The notes beneath the pieces are model-generated. The model was not told where the DNA came from and did no database searches. It was given only the letters and a program-made list of their open reading frames with translations. DNA of 64,000 bases, taken from assembly GCF_004359505.1 (NCBI RefSeq), contig NZ_SCWE01000005.1:1-64000 (forward strand). Reading direction: 5' to 3'. The stretch's first letter is position 1, and the number at the start of each line of letters is the position of its first letter. This document shows, in pieces, positions 45,603 to 55,173 of this stretch. Origin of the DNA: Macrococcus hajekii. GTDB lineage: Bacteria > Bacillota > Bacilli > Staphylococcales > Staphylococcaceae. A program made the position numbers and the translations under genes.

Positions 45603-46616
45603 TTATCGTTCCCCTTTTCTAAATAGTTCTTCAATTGCTTCTTGAGATGCCTCAATCAATCCATGTTCTGTTGCCAGTGCTGTAATCAGTTCATGTGGTG
45701 TTACATCGAAAGCCGGGTTATAGACAGACTGTACACTCGTGAGTGATTGGCCGGCTAGATGTGTGACTTCACTCGCATGACGTTCTTCGATTGGGATATC
45801 TGCACCATTTGCTACCTTAAGATCAAATGTCGGTGTTGGTGCTGCCACGTAGAAAGGCACTCCATAGTACTGTGCAGCAATAGCGAGTGGCAATGTGCCA
45901 ATCTTATTGACGACATCTCCATTAGCAGCAACACGGTCACAGCCCACAAAGACAGCAGTGATTTTCCCTTGCTGCATCAAAGTTGCAGCGGTTGAATCCG
46001 TGATGACTGTCACATCAATCCCTGCATCTGATAGTTCATATGCAGTTAATGCACCTTGCAATCTAGGACGGGTTTCGTCGCTATAGACTTTAAACTTAAC
46101 ACCCGCTTCGTGCGCCAGATAAAAGGGTGCGGTCGCGGTACCGTAATCACTAGTTGCAAGTCGGCCTGGATTACAATGAATCAAGAATGCCGTCTTATCC
46201 TGTACGAGATGTTTCAATGTATTACCAATCGCAAGATTAATATCAGTATCTTCCGCTTCTATTAGGCGCGCTTCTTGTTCAAGCAGCTGAATACTGTCGT
46301 CAACATCATCTGTTATGATTTGTTCCATTCTTTCCAGTGCCCAGTGCAGGTTAACTGCTGTCGGTCTCGTATGCCATAGTCGCTTAATCACTTTTTGCAT
46401 ATAAACCTTGAAGTCACCTGACACAAATTTTCTGGCTCCTATCACTGTGCCGTATGCCGCTGTAATACCGATTGCAGGCGCCCCTCTCACCACCATTTCT
46501 TCGATAGCGCGTGCCACTTCTTCAACCGATTCATAAGTTTTGTATACTGTTTCTGTTGGTAGTTTTGTCTGGTCAAGTAAGGTCAGTTGACCGTCATCAT
46601 AATTGATTGCTCTCAT
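45603..46616 (-). CDS. mtnA: 5-methylthioribose-1-phosphate isomerase
   Basis: A 337-residue isomerase of the eIF2B-like fold. VVRGAPAIGITAAYG and catalytic C148 (IHCNPGRLAT) and D227 (VGCDRVAANGDVVNKIGT) are present. It converts methylthioribose 1-phosphate to methylthioribulose 1-phosphate. ATGA overlap with mtnK couples the first two steps of the salvage pathway. Confidence 0.95.
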   Translation of the reverse strand: MRAINYDDGQLTLLDQTKLPTETVYKTYESVEEVARAIEEMVVRGAPAIGITAAYGTVIGARKFVSGDFKVYMQKVIKRLWHTRPTAVNLHWALERMEQIITDDVDDSIQLLEQEARLIEAEDTDINLAIGNTLKHLVQDKTAFLIHCNPGRLATSDYGTATAPFYLAHEAGVKFKVYSDETRPRLQGALTAYELSDAGIDVTVITDSTAATLMQQGKITAVFVGCDRVAANGDVVNKIGTLPLAIAAQYYGVPFYVAAPTPTFDLKVANGADIPIEERHASEVTHLAGQSLTSVQSVYNPAFDVTPHELITALATEHGLIEASQEAIEELFRKGER

Positions 46617-47806
46617 GCTACCTGTTCCTCACCAGCTTCATAGATTTTGAACAATGATGAATAAATCCTCACTTTATCAGGATGCTGAATGAGAAACTTA
46701 GCAAAGGTCAGTAGTTTCTTTTCGGTGTTCACTCGTTCAGCGTGTAACTGGGTGATATCCGATACTTTGGCAAGACCAACGATCCTTCTGATCAGTTCGA
46801 GTCCCGCAACAATATAAGCATCCCGTTCTATTTCAGTGATAAAAGCTGCAAATAAAGCAGTATCACGCAGCGCGATATCATATGTATTCTCGGTAAGAAT
46901 CGTCAGCGCCTCTTCTCTAAATGTAGCCAAGATCTCATCTACTACAGATTTTAGCCATATCGCTTGTTCTTCTCGTCCTGATGCTTGTGCATTTGCATAA
47001 GCAAAGAATAGATGAGCAATAACATTGCCGACATCATAGCCGGCGGGTCCGAAGAATCCGAATTCCGGATCAATCACTTTCAGTCCGTCTTTTTTTATGA
47101 AAATTGAGCCTGAGTGCAGATCACCATGTATCAGACTTTCTGCTTTATTCAGAAACTTCAGTTTAGCTTGAGCCACAGCTGCTTTCAGACTCGCGTCACC
47201 ATAAATATATTTCTCCACAAACAATTCCAGCTCCGAAGAGATTTCGTTACGGCTGAAGTTGTTATAAAATGGTTCAGTATAGACAAGGTCTTCTGTGATT
47301 TCGCATAATTCTGGATTTATCATTTCTTTTTGAAGTGACTTCTTTTCCTTAGCAGGTAAAACAAAATCGGAAGTGCGTATCAATGTTTCTGACAAATAAT
47401 GTCCCAGTGATTTACCTAGATGCGGACATATATCTCCCTGCTGTAACGCTGTCCGTAATATGGCATAGTCTTTCAAGTCTTCCATCACAACGCATTTCAT
47501 CACTAAGTCGATCGAGATGATCTCAGGCAGCTGATCGGGGACATAACGGCTATGTGCTTCGATTAATCTGCCTTCTCTGATAGTACGATCTGTTGACAGA
47601 ACGAATTCATCTGAAATGCGTGCTGTGACACCTGAATGCTTGATGATAACCGACTGCTCACCGTCTGATACTCTGAAGACATAGTTGAGATTACCGTCAC
47701 CAATTTCAGTTACAGACAGCTGATTACCGTTAAACTTATCAATTTTCTCTCTCGCATATTGTGCAACTGCCACTTCATCCATTAAAAAATAAGTACTAAA
47801 ATCCAT
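46613..47806 (-). CDS. mtnK: 5-methylthioribose kinase
   Basis: A 397-residue kinase of the choline-kinase/APH fold. LNYVFRVSDG marks the nucleotide loop, HGDLHSGS (227-234) the catalytic loop and DPEFGFFGP (246-254) the metal site. It phosphorylates methylthioribose, a by-product of polyamine and autoinducer metabolism. It is first in the operon mtnK-A-W-X-B-D; GAGGGAG precedes the ATG. A SAM-I riboswitch and terminator lie directly upstream. Confidence 0.95.
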   Translation of the reverse strand: MDFSTYFLMDEVAVAQYAREKIDKFNGNQLSVTEIGDGNLNYVFRVSDGEQSVIIKHSGVTARISDEFVLSTDRTIREGRLIEAHSRYVPDQLPEIISIDLVMKCVVMEDLKDYAILRTALQQGDICPHLGKSLGHYLSETLIRTSDFVLPAKEKKSLQKEMINPELCEITEDLVYTEPFYNNFSRNEISSELELFVEKYIYGDASLKAAVAQAKLKFLNKAESLIHGDLHSGSIFIKKDGLKVIDPEFGFFGPAGYDVGNVIAHLFFAYANAQASGREEQAIWLKSVVDEILATFREEALTILTENTYDIALRDTALFAAFITEIERDAYIVAGLELIRRIVGLAKVSDITQLHAERVNTEKKLLTFAKFLIQHPDKVRIYSSLFKIYEAGEEQVA

Positions 47807-47832
47807 CTTTCGCTCCCTCGATTCTTATCAAG

Positions 47833-47869
47833 AAAAAAAGACGTTTTTCCCTTCGCAGGGAAAAACGTC
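47833..47869 (-). terminator. Regulated terminator of the SAM-I riboswitch
   Basis: On the minus strand, GACGTTTTTCCC pairs with GGGAAAAACGTC (stem 47858-47869 with 47840-47851) around a 6-nt loop. Seven U follow at once. This is the expression platform: with SAM bound it should stop transcription before mtnK. Confidence 0.93.
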
Positions 47870-47885
47870 GCCATCAGTATCTCTA

Positions 47886-47985
47886 CTTATCTTTCAGTAC
47901 ATATGTACTGTAGGAATTGGCACCTTTTCCACTGGATAGGTTGCTGGACGTCATCGGGCCTAATCCCTCAGTCACTCTTGATAAG
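47886..47985 (-). promoter_or_regulatory. SAM-I (S-box) riboswitch aptamer
   Basis: The minus strand carries the S-box core in order: CTTATCAAGAG (P1 5' strand, from 47985), GAGGGA and GGCCCGATGA (kink-turn), CCAGCAACC, GGTGCCAATTCC and a final GATAAG (P1 3' strand, to 47886). A fourth hairpin (CAGTACATATGTACTG) completes the four-way junction. It binds S-adenosylmethionine and represses methionine-related genes when SAM is plentiful, here the whole mtn operon. Confidence 0.95.
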
Positions 47986-48012
47986 AACTATTTAATTTTT
48001 TGGTTAAATTGA

Positions 48013-48041
48013 ATATTATATGACTCACATATAAAAGTCAA
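48013..48041 (-). promoter_or_regulatory. Promoter of the mtn operon
   Basis: On the minus strand, TTGACT (48041-48036) is 17 bp from TAATAT (48018-48013), or 15 bp from TATAAT (48020-48015). Transcription would start near 48006, shortly before the riboswitch. Confidence 0.7.
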
Positions 48042-48066
48042 ACTAATTTTCAGATATTTCTAAAAT

Positions 48067-49011
48067 TTATTTCTTTTTTATAGCCTCAAGCATTTCTTCA
48101 GTCATTGTATCAAGGTCAAACTTAGGACTGAAGCCCCATTGTGCTTTAGCTTCTGATGCATCGATTGAATTCGGCCAGCTTTCAGCGATTGCTTGACGTA
48201 CAGGATCAACATCGTAATCCAGTTCGAAGTCCGGCATATGTTTTCTGATGCTTGCTGCCACCATTTCAGGATCAATACTCATCGCAGTTACATTAAATGC
48301 ATTTCTATCTTTTAAGTTTTCAGCCGGTGCTTCCATCAATTTGATGATAGCATCAATCGCATCATCCATAAACATCATATCCATAAAAGTATCTTTTCCG
48401 ATGTACGATGTATACTTACCTTCACGCACAGCTTTGAAATAAATTTCAACAGCATAATCCGTCGTACCACCGCCTGGTTCTTTAACGTGTGAGATAAGAC
48501 CTGGGAAACGAACACCACGTGTATCAACGCCGAATCGATGGAAATAGTAGTCACAGAGAAGTTCTCCTGATACTTTATTGACGCCATACATCGTTGTAGG
48601 ACGCTGAATCGTTGTTTGCGGTGTATTATCTTTTGGCGTGTTCGGTCCGAAAGCACCGATAGATGATGGCGTGAAAAATTGAAGCTGATATTTACGAGCA
48701 ACTTCAAGCGCGTTCAGAAGTCCTCCCATATTCAGATTCCAGGCAAAGACAGGATTTTTTTCAGCTGTTGCTGATAATAATGCAGCCATATGCATTAATG
48801 TATCCGGTTTAAATTCTGCGGCAATCTGATCCATTCTTTCTGCATCTGTCACGTCAAGTTCTTCAAATGGTCCAGCGAGAATAGCGCTGCCTTCTTCTGG
48901 GCGGCGTAAGTCTGTCGCGAGTACATTGTCAGTACCATAGATTTCACGGAGTTTCATTGTAAGTTCCGTTCCAATCTGACCTAAAGCACCTGTAATCATA
49001 ATACGTTTCAT
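48067..49011 (-). CDS. tdh: L-threonine 3-dehydrogenase (SDR type)
   Basis: A 314-residue extended SDR enzyme with NAD-binding GALGQIG (8-14) and catalytic YxxxK Y142/K146 ([11 protein letters not shown]). It matches short-chain threonine dehydrogenases such as those paired with Kbl, oxidising threonine to 2-amino-3-ketobutyrate. A sugar-nucleotide epimerase is the alternative by family, but the neighbour and the motif [13 protein letters not shown] support the dehydrogenase. It follows kbl by 25 nt in the same operon. Confidence 0.9.
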   Translation of the reverse strand: MKRIMITGALGQIGTELTMKLREIYGTDNVLATDLRRPEEGSAILAGPFEELDVTDAERMDQIAAEFKPDTLMHMAALLSATAEKNPVFAWNLNMGGLLNALEVARKYQLQFFTPSSIGAFGPNTPKDNTPQTTIQRPTTMYGVNKVSGELLCDYYFHRFGVDTRGVRFPGLISHVKEPGGGTTDYAVEIYFKAVREGKYTSYIGKDTFMDMMFMDDAIDAIIKLMEAPAENLKDRNAFNVTAMSIDPEMVAASIRKHMPDFELDYDVDPVRQAIAESWPNSIDASEAKAQWGFSPKFDLDTMTEEMLEAIKKK

Positions 49012-49036
49012 ACTTTTCTTCCTTCCGTATATAAAA

Positions 49037-50227
49037 TTATTGAATAATATTTAATTCTTTACCGACTTTTTCATAAATTTTCAGTGCATCATCAAGCATT
49101 TCTTTCGTATGTGCTGCTGTTGGCATGTTTCTCACACGCCCAGTTCCTTTAGGGACGGTTGGGAAGACGATTGATTTAGCATATACGCCCTCTTCCATCA
49201 GACGTCTTGAGAACTCCTGTGCTTTTTTCTCTTCACCGATGATACAAGGTGTGATCGGTGTTTCAGAATGCCCGATATCAAAGCCAAGTTCCTTCAGACC
49301 TTTTTTAAGATAGTCACCATTCTCCCATAATTTATCGTGAAGTTCTGTTGATTCCATGAGAATATCAATCGCTTCAGTGATAGCAGCAGCATCCCCTGGT
49401 GTCAGTGAAGTTGAGAACAGGAATGGACGGCCTGCTACTTTTAACCAGTCAATGAGTTCCTGTGTTCCAGCTACATAACCACCGACAACACCGATTGCTT
49501 TAGATAATGTGCCCATCTGGAAGTCAATCTTATCCTGCAGGCCGAAGTGTTTAACTGTACCAGCACCTTTACCCATGACACCTGAACCATGTGCATCATC
49601 AACATAAGTGATTAAGTTGTATTCTTCAGCAATCTCTGCGATTTCTGGTAATAATGCGACATCACCATCCATTGAGAAGACACCGTCTGTGATATACATA
49701 ATTTTTTTGTACAGACCTGACTCAGTAGCCTCTTTTGCTTTTGCACGTAAATCGTCCATATCTGAGTGTTTAACACGGATAATTTTCGCTTTAGATAAAC
49801 GACAGCCATCGATGATAGATGCATGGTTTAATTCATCTGATAATATAGCATCTTCCTTATTCATAACAGCACTGATGGCACCCATATTACAGTTGAAACC
49901 TGACTGGAATGCAATCGCTGCTTCTGTCCCTTTGAATTCAGCAATTTTTTTCTCAAGCTCTACATGGACATCCAATGTTCCATTGATAGTACGGACCGCA
50001 CCTGCACCTACACCGTGAGAATCAATTGTTTTCTTCGCTACTTCTTTCAGACGTTCATTCGTTGCAAGACCAAGATAGTTGTTAGATGATAAGTTGATCA
50101 GTTCCTTGCCATCAATTTTAATTTTCGGACCATTTGCCCCCTCAACCACATTGATTTCATTGTATAGACCATTATCCTTCAAGTAATCCAGGTTCTCTGT
50201 TAAAAACTGTTGTAAAACTTTAGACAT
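49037..50227 (-). CDS. kbl: Glycine C-acetyltransferase (2-amino-3-ketobutyrate CoA ligase)
   Basis: A 396-residue alpha-oxoamine synthase with PLP lysine K243 ([12 protein letters not shown]) and aspartate in [16 protein letters not shown]. It splits 2-amino-3-ketobutyrate with CoA to glycine and acetyl-CoA. With Tdh it forms the threonine-to-glycine route. BioF is the nearest relative, but no biotin genes are near. The ATG at 50227 follows AAGGAGG; the longer frame upstream overlaps the divergent gene's leader and was rejected. Confidence 0.92.
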   Translation of the reverse strand: MSKVLQQFLTENLDYLKDNGLYNEINVVEGANGPKIKIDGKELINLSSNNYLGLATNERLKEVAKKTIDSHGVGAGAVRTINGTLDVHVELEKKIAEFKGTEAAIAFQSGFNCNMGAISAVMNKEDAILSDELNHASIIDGCRLSKAKIIRVKHSDMDDLRAKAKEATESGLYKKIMYITDGVFSMDGDVALLPEIAEIAEEYNLITYVDDAHGSGVMGKGAGTVKHFGLQDKIDFQMGTLSKAIGVVGGYVAGTQELIDWLKVAGRPFLFSTSLTPGDAAAITEAIDILMESTELHDKLWENGDYLKKGLKELGFDIGHSETPITPCIIGEEKKAQEFSRRLMEEGVYAKSIVFPTVPKGTGRVRNMPTAAHTKEMLDDALKIYEKVGKELNIIQ

Positions 50228-50308
50228 AATAGTTCCTCCTTGTTTTATACGAGTCATGTTTCAATACGTCTGATTGTCTGCTACACTTTAAAGAAAAGGA
50301 GTGACTTA

Positions 50309-51481
50309 ATGAACATTGATGAAGTTGTAAACCAACAGTTGTCCACTCTAGTCGAACAACGTCGCTATCTCCATATGCATCCAGAACTCTCTTTTAAGGA
50401 AACACAGACTTACCAATACATACTCGAACATTTACGTTCTTGTCCTCATCTTAACATATATGAACATGTAGGTGGTAGTGGTATTGTAGCTAAAATTAAG
50501 GGTTTTAGTGACAAAACAGTAGCTTTTAGAGCAGATTTTGATGCATTACCCATCCAAGATCAGAAAGAGGTTCCTTATAAATCTACAGTTCCTGGTGTTA
50601 TGCATGCCTGTGGTCATGATGGACATACCTCTACTTTATTAGCCCTAACGTCCATCCTGAGCGAACAATCATCCTCTCTGAATGGAAACGTTATCATTAT
50701 TTTTCAATTCGCTGAAGAACTTGCACCTGGTGGAGCTAAACCTATGGTTGAAGATGGTGTGCTTGACCATGTCGATGTTATTTATGGCAATCATTTATGG
50801 AGTTCTTTTAATAGCCATGAAATTCATTCAAGACCGGATGCCTTGATGGCCAGTCCCGATATGTTCCATATTACTCTTATTGGTAAAGGCGGACATGGTG
50901 CTAAACCTCATACTTCGATTGATGCGATTGTTGCGATGGCACAGTTTATCAATCAGATTCAAACCATTGTCTCACGCACGATTAATCCAGTTGATGCTGC
51001 TGTAATCACAGTCGGAAAAGTTGAGGCGGGTGATGCTTTCAATATCATCAGCCACACGGCACGGTGTAGTGGTACGGTTCGTACATTTGATCCAGCCGTT
51101 AAAGCCACCATTAAAACAGCACTCGAACAGGAATTGCAAGGTCTCGCAAAGGCTAAAGGTATTCATTATGAATTCAATTATACAGATGGTTATCCAGCCG
51201 TTGTTAATCATGAACGTGAATATCGTATCGTGAAACGAGCGGCCGAAAAACTTGGTCTTAAATTCATTGAAACGGAACCTCTTATGGTAGGAGAAGACTT
51301 CTCTTATTATCTTCAAGAACGTCCCGGTGCTTTCTTTATGACCGGGGCTGGCCATCCCGCTGCTGCTCCACACCATCATCCGATGTTCGATATAGATGAG
51401 GACGCGATGGCAACTACACTTAAAATGTTTTTAACTATATTAGAAGAGGAAGGTATACTCAATGCTGATTCAAATCGCTGA
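50309..51481 (+). CDS. M20 family amidohydrolase, copy 1
   Basis: A 390-residue M20D metallohydrolase. Ligands are in MHACGHDGHT, the glutamate pair in QFAEELAPGG, KGGHGAKPH and PHHHPMFDID. Members deacylate N-acyl amino acids (hippurate or N-acetyl-cysteine type). It lacks a signal peptide, so it is cytoplasmic. The QFAEE element differs from QHAEE in the two following copies, hinting at a different substrate. AAAGGAG precedes the ATG at 50309. It is divergent from kbl. Confidence 0.9.
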   Translation: MNIDEVVNQQLSTLVEQRRYLHMHPELSFKETQTYQYILEHLRSCPHLNIYEHVGGSGIVAKIKGFSDKTVAFRADFDALPIQDQKEVPYKSTVPGVMHACGHDGHTSTLLALTSILSEQSSSLNGNVIIIFQFAEELAPGGAKPMVEDGVLDHVDVIYGNHLWSSFNSHEIHSRPDALMASPDMFHITLIGKGGHGAKPHTSIDAIVAMAQFINQIQTIVSRTINPVDAAVITVGKVEAGDAFNIISHTARCSGTVRTFDPAVKATIKTALEQELQGLAKAKGIHYEFNYTDGYPAVVNHEREYRIVKRAAEKLGLKFIETEPLMVGEDFSYYLQERPGAFFMTGAGHPAAAPHHHPMFDIDEDAMATTLKMFLTILEEEGILNADSNR

Positions 51482-52637
51482 TCAATATAATGATGAACTC
51501 ATTAAACTTCGCAGACATTTTCATATGCATCCTGAACTTTCTTTCCAGGAAGAAAAGACGCCTGCTTATATAGCTGATTATTTACGGCAACTTAATATAG
51601 ATGTAGAAACCGGTGTCGGAGGACGAGGTGTTGTAGGAAGAATGATTAAAGACCCCTCACTCCCTACTCTAGCTATCCGTGCAGACTTCGATGCACTGCC
51701 GATTCAGGATGAAAAAGAAGTACCTTACAAATCTACTGTCGACGGTGTCATGCACGCCTGTGGCCACGATGCTCATACTGCTGTTCTACTGATTACCGCT
51801 AAAATATTAAGCGAGCATCGCGATGCTATCCCCGGTAATCTGGTTTTTATTCACCAGCATGCTGAAGAAGTAGATCCGGGTGGCGCTATTCAGATGATTG
51901 CAGATGATTGCCTGAAAGGTGTCGATGCTATTATTGGTCAGCATGTCTCAAGTAGCTTGCCGGTCGGTCACCTCGGCTATAAGGTAGGAACCGTAACAGG
52001 CATTCCTGATGATTTTTGGATCACCCTTCAAGGACGCGGCGGACATGCTGCTCATCCTGATACTACAGTCGATCCAGTGGCTGCAGCTATCCGACTGTGC
52101 AATGACCTTCAATATATTGTTTCACGTCAAGTCAAACCAACTTCTCCAGCTGTCTTGTCTATTACAATGCTGAAGGCTGGAGAACAGAATAATGTTATTC
52201 CTGATACTGCAGCAATCAGCGGTACAATCCGAACATTTGATGCTGAAACACAGTCTCTTATCTATAATGAACTTAAAAAATGTCTAGAGGGTCTGGTGAC
52301 GACTACTGGAATCACTTATGACCTTAAGTATTTGAAAGGCTATCCACCTGTTGTCAATACAGCAGAAGAAATGATGATGATTGTCGATGCGGCAAAAAAA
52401 GTAGACAGTATTACAAAATTAGTAGAACTTGAACCTGCCCTCGGTGGTGAAGACTTCTCTTATTATCTGCAGCGCGTACCAGGTGCATTTTTCTATACAG
52501 GGACACGAAATGAGAATTTTAAAGCTGATTTTCCACATCATCATCCTAAGTTTGATATCGATGAACAAGGTCTTATGAATGCTGTAAAAGTTTTTCTGCA
52601 GTCTGTCGAAGATTATTTCCAAGAGGTGAATCAATGA
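51462..52637 (+). CDS. M20 family amidohydrolase, copy 2
   Basis: A 391-residue paralogue of the gene before it, overlapping it by 20 bp. Metal and catalytic residues are intact: MHACGHDAHT, HQHAEEVDPGG, RGGHAAHPD and PHHHPKFDID. The loop GQHVSSSLPVG, which contributes to the substrate pocket, differs from copies 1 and 3. AGAGGAAGG lies inside copy 1. The natural substrate is unknown. Confidence 0.9.
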   Translation: MLIQIADQYNDELIKLRRHFHMHPELSFQEEKTPAYIADYLRQLNIDVETGVGGRGVVGRMIKDPSLPTLAIRADFDALPIQDEKEVPYKSTVDGVMHACGHDAHTAVLLITAKILSEHRDAIPGNLVFIHQHAEEVDPGGAIQMIADDCLKGVDAIIGQHVSSSLPVGHLGYKVGTVTGIPDDFWITLQGRGGHAAHPDTTVDPVAAAIRLCNDLQYIVSRQVKPTSPAVLSITMLKAGEQNNVIPDTAAISGTIRTFDAETQSLIYNELKKCLEGLVTTTGITYDLKYLKGYPPVVNTAEEMMMIVDAAKKVDSITKLVELEPALGGEDFSYYLQRVPGAFFYTGTRNENFKADFPHHHPKFDIDEQGLMNAVKVFLQSVEDYFQEVNQ

Positions 52638-53800
52638 ACTGGAATTTAGAGGATTATCAGCAGGAGTTAGTTGATATACGCCGCTATCTGCATATGCATC
52701 CCGAATTGTCATTTAAGGAAGAGAAGACTAAACGTTATATTGCAGACTATTTAGAACAATTGAATATTGAAGTAGAGAGAGATGTGGGTGGCAATGGTGT
52801 AGTCGGCTATATAGAAGGCTCATTACCAGGTCCTACAGTAGCGCTGCGTGCCGACTTCGATGCGCTCCCTATCCAGGATTCAAAAGACGTTCCTTACAAA
52901 TCTACAGTAGCAGGTGTCATGCACGCCTGTGGTCATGATGGACATACAGCTATGCTTCTTATCACCGCGAAAATCTTAGTTCAGCATCGCAATCAATTAG
53001 CCGGGCGTATTGTTCTCATTCATCAGCATGCAGAAGAGCTCATTCCAGGTGGAGCTAAGTCCATGATCGAAGCAGGTGTACTTGAAGATGTAGATTATGT
53101 ATTTGGTACGCATACAGCGTGTTACCTACCGACAGGCACAATCGGCTTCTGTCCAGGTCCTGCGTATGCCAATGCCGATCGATTCACTTTGAACATTAAA
53201 GGACAGGGAGGTCACGGAGCTGCCCCTCATGAGACAAAAGATGCCATTATTGCAGCTAGTCAGCTTATCGCTCAGTTTCAGACCATCATCTCCCGCTCTG
53301 TTAACCCTATTGAGACAGCAGTTTTAACGATCGGTGAATTTAAGTCAGGTGATGCCTTTAATGTCATTGCAGATTCTGCATACTTATCCGGTACAGTCAG
53401 AACATACCGCGACTATACTAAACAAATGGTAAAAACAAGAATGGAGCAGTTGATTGGTGCCATAGAAGTGGGCTATCAAGTCAGCATCACCTTCAATTAT
53501 GAAGATGGATACCCTGCTCTTATTAATCCAGAAAAAGAAACACTATGGCTCAAACAAAAAGTAGAGTCAGCAGGCTTTGCTGATGAAGTAATCATTCAGC
53601 CTACATCTTTAGGAGGGGAGGATTTCAGTTATTTCCTGCAGCAGAGACCGGGCACTTATTTTTACACAGGTGTTATGAATGAAGATAAAAATGCAGTTTA
53701 TCCACATCATCATCCGAATTTTGATTTAGATGAAGATGGCTTACTATACGGTGTTCAGACCTTTCTTGCCCTCATAGAAAACATCACTGAATTAAAATAA
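52634..53800 (+). CDS. M20 family amidohydrolase, copy 3
   Basis: A 388-residue third paralogue, starting in an ATGA overlap with copy 2. Active-site elements are complete: MHACGHDGHT, HQHAEELIPGG, QGGHGAAPH and PHHHPNFDLD. Its position next to tuf equals that of the single M20 gene found there in S. aureus. A bidirectional terminator follows. The substrate is unproven. Confidence 0.9.
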   Translation: MNWNLEDYQQELVDIRRYLHMHPELSFKEEKTKRYIADYLEQLNIEVERDVGGNGVVGYIEGSLPGPTVALRADFDALPIQDSKDVPYKSTVAGVMHACGHDGHTAMLLITAKILVQHRNQLAGRIVLIHQHAEELIPGGAKSMIEAGVLEDVDYVFGTHTACYLPTGTIGFCPGPAYANADRFTLNIKGQGGHGAAPHETKDAIIAASQLIAQFQTIISRSVNPIETAVLTIGEFKSGDAFNVIADSAYLSGTVRTYRDYTKQMVKTRMEQLIGAIEVGYQVSITFNYEDGYPALINPEKETLWLKQKVESAGFADEVIIQPTSLGGEDFSYFLQQRPGTYFYTGVMNEDKNAVYPHHHPNFDLDEDGLLYGVQTFLALIENITELK

Positions 53801-53808
53801 TATAACAA

Positions 53809-53839
53809 AAAAAGCCGAAGAGCGTCCTCTTCGGCTTTT
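53809..53839. terminator. Bidirectional terminator between the M20 cluster and tuf
   Basis: AAAAGCCGAAGAG (53810-53822) pairs with CTCTTCGGCTTTT (53827-53839) around CGTC. A and T runs lie at both ends, so it can stop both converging operons. Confidence 0.92.
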
Positions 53840-53858
53840 AAAATTCATCTAATGTGAA

Positions 53859-55046
<1,188 letters not shown>

Positions 55047-55084
55047 TTTGAAATCTCTCCTTAGATATAAGTTTATATTTATAT

Positions 55085-55111
55085 CTCATGAGGGATTCTC
55101 ACCCTCATGAG
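55085..55111 (-). other. Hairpin in the fusA–tuf gap
   Basis: CTCATGAGGG (55085-55094) pairs with CCCTCATGAG (55102-55111) around a 7-nt loop. It may be an RNA processing or attenuating element that sets tuf apart from fusA. There is no clear T run, and it stands just upstream of the tuf binding site. Confidence 0.5.
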
Positions 55112-55173
55112 GTAAAGCTATAACTCAGTTATAAATCATTTTACAGTAAAAATCAAACTAGATAACTTCAGGG

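Noticed and set aside
45575..45655. ATG-started extension of mtnW
   Set aside because: It would overlap mtnA by 53 bp without a binding site, while AAGGAGG lies before the TTG at 45574, where RuBisCO-like homology starts.
49608..50018. Long open frames opposite kbl, tuf, fusA and rpoC (for example 49608-50018 and 54382-54786)
   Set aside because: They are antisense shadows of highly conserved genes, without binding sites or recognisable products.
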